From an uncultured Cellvibrionales bacterium (GTDB taxonomy: Bacteria > Pseudomonadota > Gammaproteobacteria > Pseudomonadales > UBA7434), in NCBI GenBank assembly GCA_937897785.1, contig CALCNB010000314.1, forward strand, positions 1-7,749: 7,749 bases of DNA. The letters are read 5' to 3'. Positions within the stretch are counted from its first letter, which is position 1. Each line of letters begins with the position of its first letter. The notes beneath the pieces were generated by a model. The model made no database searches, was not told where the DNA came from, and saw nothing but the letters and a program-made list of their open reading frames with translations. The position numbers and the translations under genes were made by a program. Of this stretch, positions 5,917 through 7,749 are shown one piece after another.

Positions 5917-7071
5917 ATGAAAATTCTTATTTTTGGTGAATTACAACCTTTTGTACATGAGATTTTAGCATCATTAAACTCGATCACGGCCGAAATTATT
6001 ATTGCAAAGGAATGGAGTGGTTGTGCAGCTCTTTTGTCATCGTATGAATTTGACGCGGTTATAATTAACTTAAGGCCTACAGGTTTTGGTGGAAGCACAG
6101 ATCTGTCACTTCTACACTTTATCAATGCAAATTATCCAACAACTAATAAATTAGCCATTCTAGAAATTAGGCGATTTGATTTAGATGAGGATGAAAAAAA
6201 GCGGTGTAGTAAACTAGCAACCGATGCTGGGGCCAATGCGATTTTTGATAATGGACCAAATATTCATAAAATATCTAATTACTTAAAAGCAATTTTAGAC
6301 TTTAAAGAAAAAAAATCGAATATAGATAATAATATCGAAACTTTACCGACTCTCGTCGACTACTTAAAGCAACAAGCAATTGTCTGTCACTATCAACCTA
6401 TTGTATGTTTAAAAGATACCCGTAATATAGTTGCCTATGAAGCACTCGCTAGATCGAAAGCCGCAAACTTATTTAATAATCCAAAAGTTCTATTTGATTA
6501 TGCCTCAAATAGTCAATTATTTTCTGACGTTGACTATGCATGCATAAAGGCTGGACTCAAATCAGCAAAATTTTTGCCTAAGAATGCGAAGCTTTTCTTA
6601 AACCTTCAGCCAAGATCACTTTCTAATTTTGATTTTCCTGAGAGATTATTAGAGTTGGTGAAATATTATAATTTGAGCCCTAGTGAAGTTGTTTTAGAAT
6701 TAACAGAACAGCGAGAAATTTTGAACTCTAAACGGTTTTATACTGCAATAGAAACACTAAAATTTATGGGTTTTATGATTGCTATAGATGATTTTGGTGA
6801 AGGTAATGCTAATATTGATGTAACAATAATGGTAAATCCAGCACTAATAAAAATATCCGGACGCATAATAAAACATTGCTTAGAATTACAGCCTGTACAG
6901 GCTATAATTAGCGGTATTACTAGCTTATCCAAAGAGTCAGGTATTAAGACTGTCGCTGAGTTCATTGAGACAAGAGAACAGGCAAATTTACTGTGCAATC
7001 TCGGAGTGGACTACGGCCAGGGATGGTTCTTCGGTCAGGCAAGACCAATTGAGGATATTACATTGATATAG
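5917..7071 (+). CDS. Response-regulator-like EAL-domain protein (putative c-di-GMP phosphodiesterase)
   Basis: A 384-residue protein with two parts. Residues 1 to about 130 resemble a receiver domain, but the phospho-acceptor position in FDAVIINLRP is Asn51 instead of Asp, and the acidic pair near the N-terminus is missing (MKILIFGELQ), so normal phosphorylation is unlikely. Residues from about 145 to 378 form an EAL domain, which hydrolyses cyclic-di-GMP. Visible catalytic residues are Glu175 (YEALAR), Asn229 (LFLNL), Glu261 and Glu264 (ELTE), Asp291-Asp292 (DDFGEG), Lys312, Glu348 and Gln368 (QGWFFG). Two deviations stand out: the Asp of the usual KID motif is Ser314, and loop 6 reads DFGEGNANI instead of DFGTGYSSL. 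Activity is plausible but not certain, and it could be a c-di-GMP sensor. The ribosome site is weak. It is divergent from the cysteine hydrolase and ends four bases from a convergent membrane-protein gene. Confidence 0.88.
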   Translation: MKILIFGELQPFVHEILASLNSITAEIIIAKEWSGCAALLSSYEFDAVIINLRPTGFGGSTDLSLLHFINANYPTTNKLAILEIRRFDLDEDEKKRCSKLATDAGANAIFDNGPNIHKISNYLKAILDFKEKKSNIDNNIETLPTLVDYLKQQAIVCHYQPIVCLKDTRNIVAYEALARSKAANLFNNPKVLFDYASNSQLFSDVDYACIKAGLKSAKFLPKNAKLFLNLQPRSLSNFDFPERLLELVKYYNLSPSEVVLELTEQREILNSKRFYTAIETLKFMGFMIAIDDFGEGNANIDVTIMVNPALIKISGRIIKHCLELQPVQAIISGITSLSKESGIKTVAEFIETREQANLLCNLGVDYGQGWFFGQARPIEDITLI

Positions 7072-7075
7072 GCAT

Positions 7076-7543
7076 TTATATAATAAGTTGCGAAAAAATT
7101 AACGATAGAATTACAAATATGGTGACAACAAAACGTAGTTTTAAATATCCAAAATCTATTCTCTGTTCTCTATACAAGTAAAAGTCACAAGCCAATAAAA
7201 AACAAAAAATAAAAGAAGAAATTATAAAAAAAATCATATCCGCAAATAAAATATATGAGGTGGCCATAAGCAATGAAAATATAATACTCAATGTGAATAA
7301 AATATTGCTTTTTTTTAATTCATATTCATTCTTTACTTGTTTAGATACAGAGATTCCCCAGAGTACGCCACACATAAAAACTGCTATAAAAAAGCAATAT
7401 ACTTTTTGTATTTTCGAGATACCTCCAAACGGTATCTCGATATCGCTGCCTATAAATAAAAAATAATTGAAAAGAAAAAATGGTATGAGGCCAACAATCA
7501 TCAGAATTGATGGAATTTTTATCCAGGCTTGATTAGGCTTCAT
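7076..7543 (-). CDS. Small multi-pass membrane protein, DUF3429-like
   Basis: A 155-residue, very hydrophobic protein with about five membrane segments, near residues 11-31, 46-66, 80-100, 101-119 and 135-154. Patterns such as IVGLIPFF near the start, FMCGVLWG in the second segment, and the basic link before LKLRFVVTIFVILSL near the end resemble DUF3429, a family of unknown function; this match is from memory and only moderately firm. The coding sequence is extremely A+T-rich. The start ATG (7541-7543) lies inside the end of the dihydrofolate reductase gene, overlapping it by 11 bases, with no clear ribosome site, so translation is probably coupled to that gene. The 3' end is four bases from the convergent EAL gene. 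An inner-membrane location is expected; the role is unknown. Confidence 0.72.
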   Translation of the reverse strand: MKPNQAWIKIPSILMIVGLIPFFLFNYFLFIGSDIEIPFGGISKIQKVYCFFIAVFMCGVLWGISVSKQVKNEYELKKSNILFTLSIIFSLLMATSYILFADMIFFIISSFIFCFLLACDFYLYREQRIDFGYLKLRFVVTIFVILSLIFSQLII

Positions 7544-7749
7544 TGTTACGTGAGTGCTTAAAAATTTTGAAAGAATACTTATGCTTTGAATCTACTGAAT
7601 GACTTGATAAAATTTGAGTACTCCAATCATTTAGGTCAAAATCTGGGAAAAAAATATCCCCCTCAATATCAGTATCAACAACTGTTTCATATATACAGGA
7701 AGCGATGGGTAAAGTGCGTTGAAAAAAAAATGCACCACCTATAATAAAA
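7533..7749 (-). CDS. folA: Dihydrofolate reductase, C-terminal part (partial)
   Basis: The last 71 codons of a gene that enters from the right edge. The peptide begins FIIGGAFFFQRTLP and continues with an IYETVV strand and the block DIEGDIFFPDFDLNDW. It aligns without gaps to the E. coli enzyme region from the GGGRVY turn through LYLTHI and VEGDTHFPDYEPDDW, and ends shortly after KYSFKIF. Dihydrofolate reductase uses NADPH to make tetrahydrofolate and is the target of trimethoprim. The Gly-Gly pair of the cofactor loop and the Thr matching E. coli Thr113 are kept; the residue matching Tyr100 is Phe. The N-terminal half with the active-site Asp is outside the window. Whether this is the housekeeping copy or an additional, possibly trimethoprim-insensitive one cannot be told. 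It overlaps the next gene by 11 bases. Confidence 0.88.
   Translation of the reverse strand, partial: FIIGGAFFFQRTLPIASCIYETVVDTDIEGDIFFPDFDLNDWSTQILSSHSVDSKHKYSFKIFKHSRNNEA

Noticed and set aside
5790..6125. Reverse 111-codon open frame over the divergent spacer and EAL start
   Set aside because: It overlaps the receiver part of the EAL gene and the hydrolase start, and shows no recognisable domain; it is an antisense shadow.
3199..7749. Integron cassette array as explanation for the accessory genes
   Set aside because: Genes point in both directions with overlaps and near-zero gaps, and I see no attC-like inverted core sites between them.
1..7749. CRISPR arrays, insertion sequences, phage genes or toxin-antitoxin pairs
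   Set aside because: No regularly spaced repeats, transposase or integrase motifs, or typical small paired genes were seen on either strand.

Overview
The window looks like gammaproteobacterial chromosome. It opens with the mutY–yggX pair that is typical of that class, uses AGGAG-type ribosome sites, and carries a tRNA-Phe gene with an encoded CCA end. No species can be named from the sequence alone.

Left part (1 to about 3198, moderate G+C; bases 1441-1500 are 28/60 G+C): the 3' end of mutY (DNA repair) and yggX (iron/oxidative-stress protein) run forward. Three genes run in reverse: a DUF3080-type lipoprotein, a SIR2-family NAD-dependent deacylase and a small DCC-family (DUF393) CxxC protein. 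The last two probably share a transcript. A 213-base spacer then carries a strong stable-RNA promoter reading into tRNA-Phe(GAA). These look like ordinary chromosomal genes.

Right part (about 3199 to 7749, clearly A+T-richer; 3421-3480 is 11/60 and 6421-6480 is 22/60 G+C): directly behind the tRNA lies a short-chain dehydrogenase (SDR) whose frame is open but has no usable start codon. Next come a reverse, translationally coupled pair (an isochorismatase-fold cysteine hydrolase and a saccharopine-dehydrogenase/trans-acting-enoyl-reductase-like protein), a forward receiver-like/EAL protein predicted to act on cyclic-di-GMP, a small multi-pass membrane protein (DUF3429-like), and the C-terminal part of a dihydrofolate reductase that runs off the window. 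The composition shift exactly at a tRNA 3' end and the damaged first gene suggest the edge of a genomic island. No integrase or second att copy is present in the window, so this stays an inference.

The genes are packed very tightly. Three convergent pairs meet with a 4-base overlap, a 1-base gap and a 4-base gap, and two same-strand pairs overlap. The most unusual part is the divergent cysteine hydrolase/EAL pair, in which both proteins deviate from family consensus at key residues: Asp to Gly in the hydrolase, and a receiver domain without its phospho-acceptor Asp in the EAL protein. It could be a small second-messenger/metabolite module, but no function can be proven from sequence.
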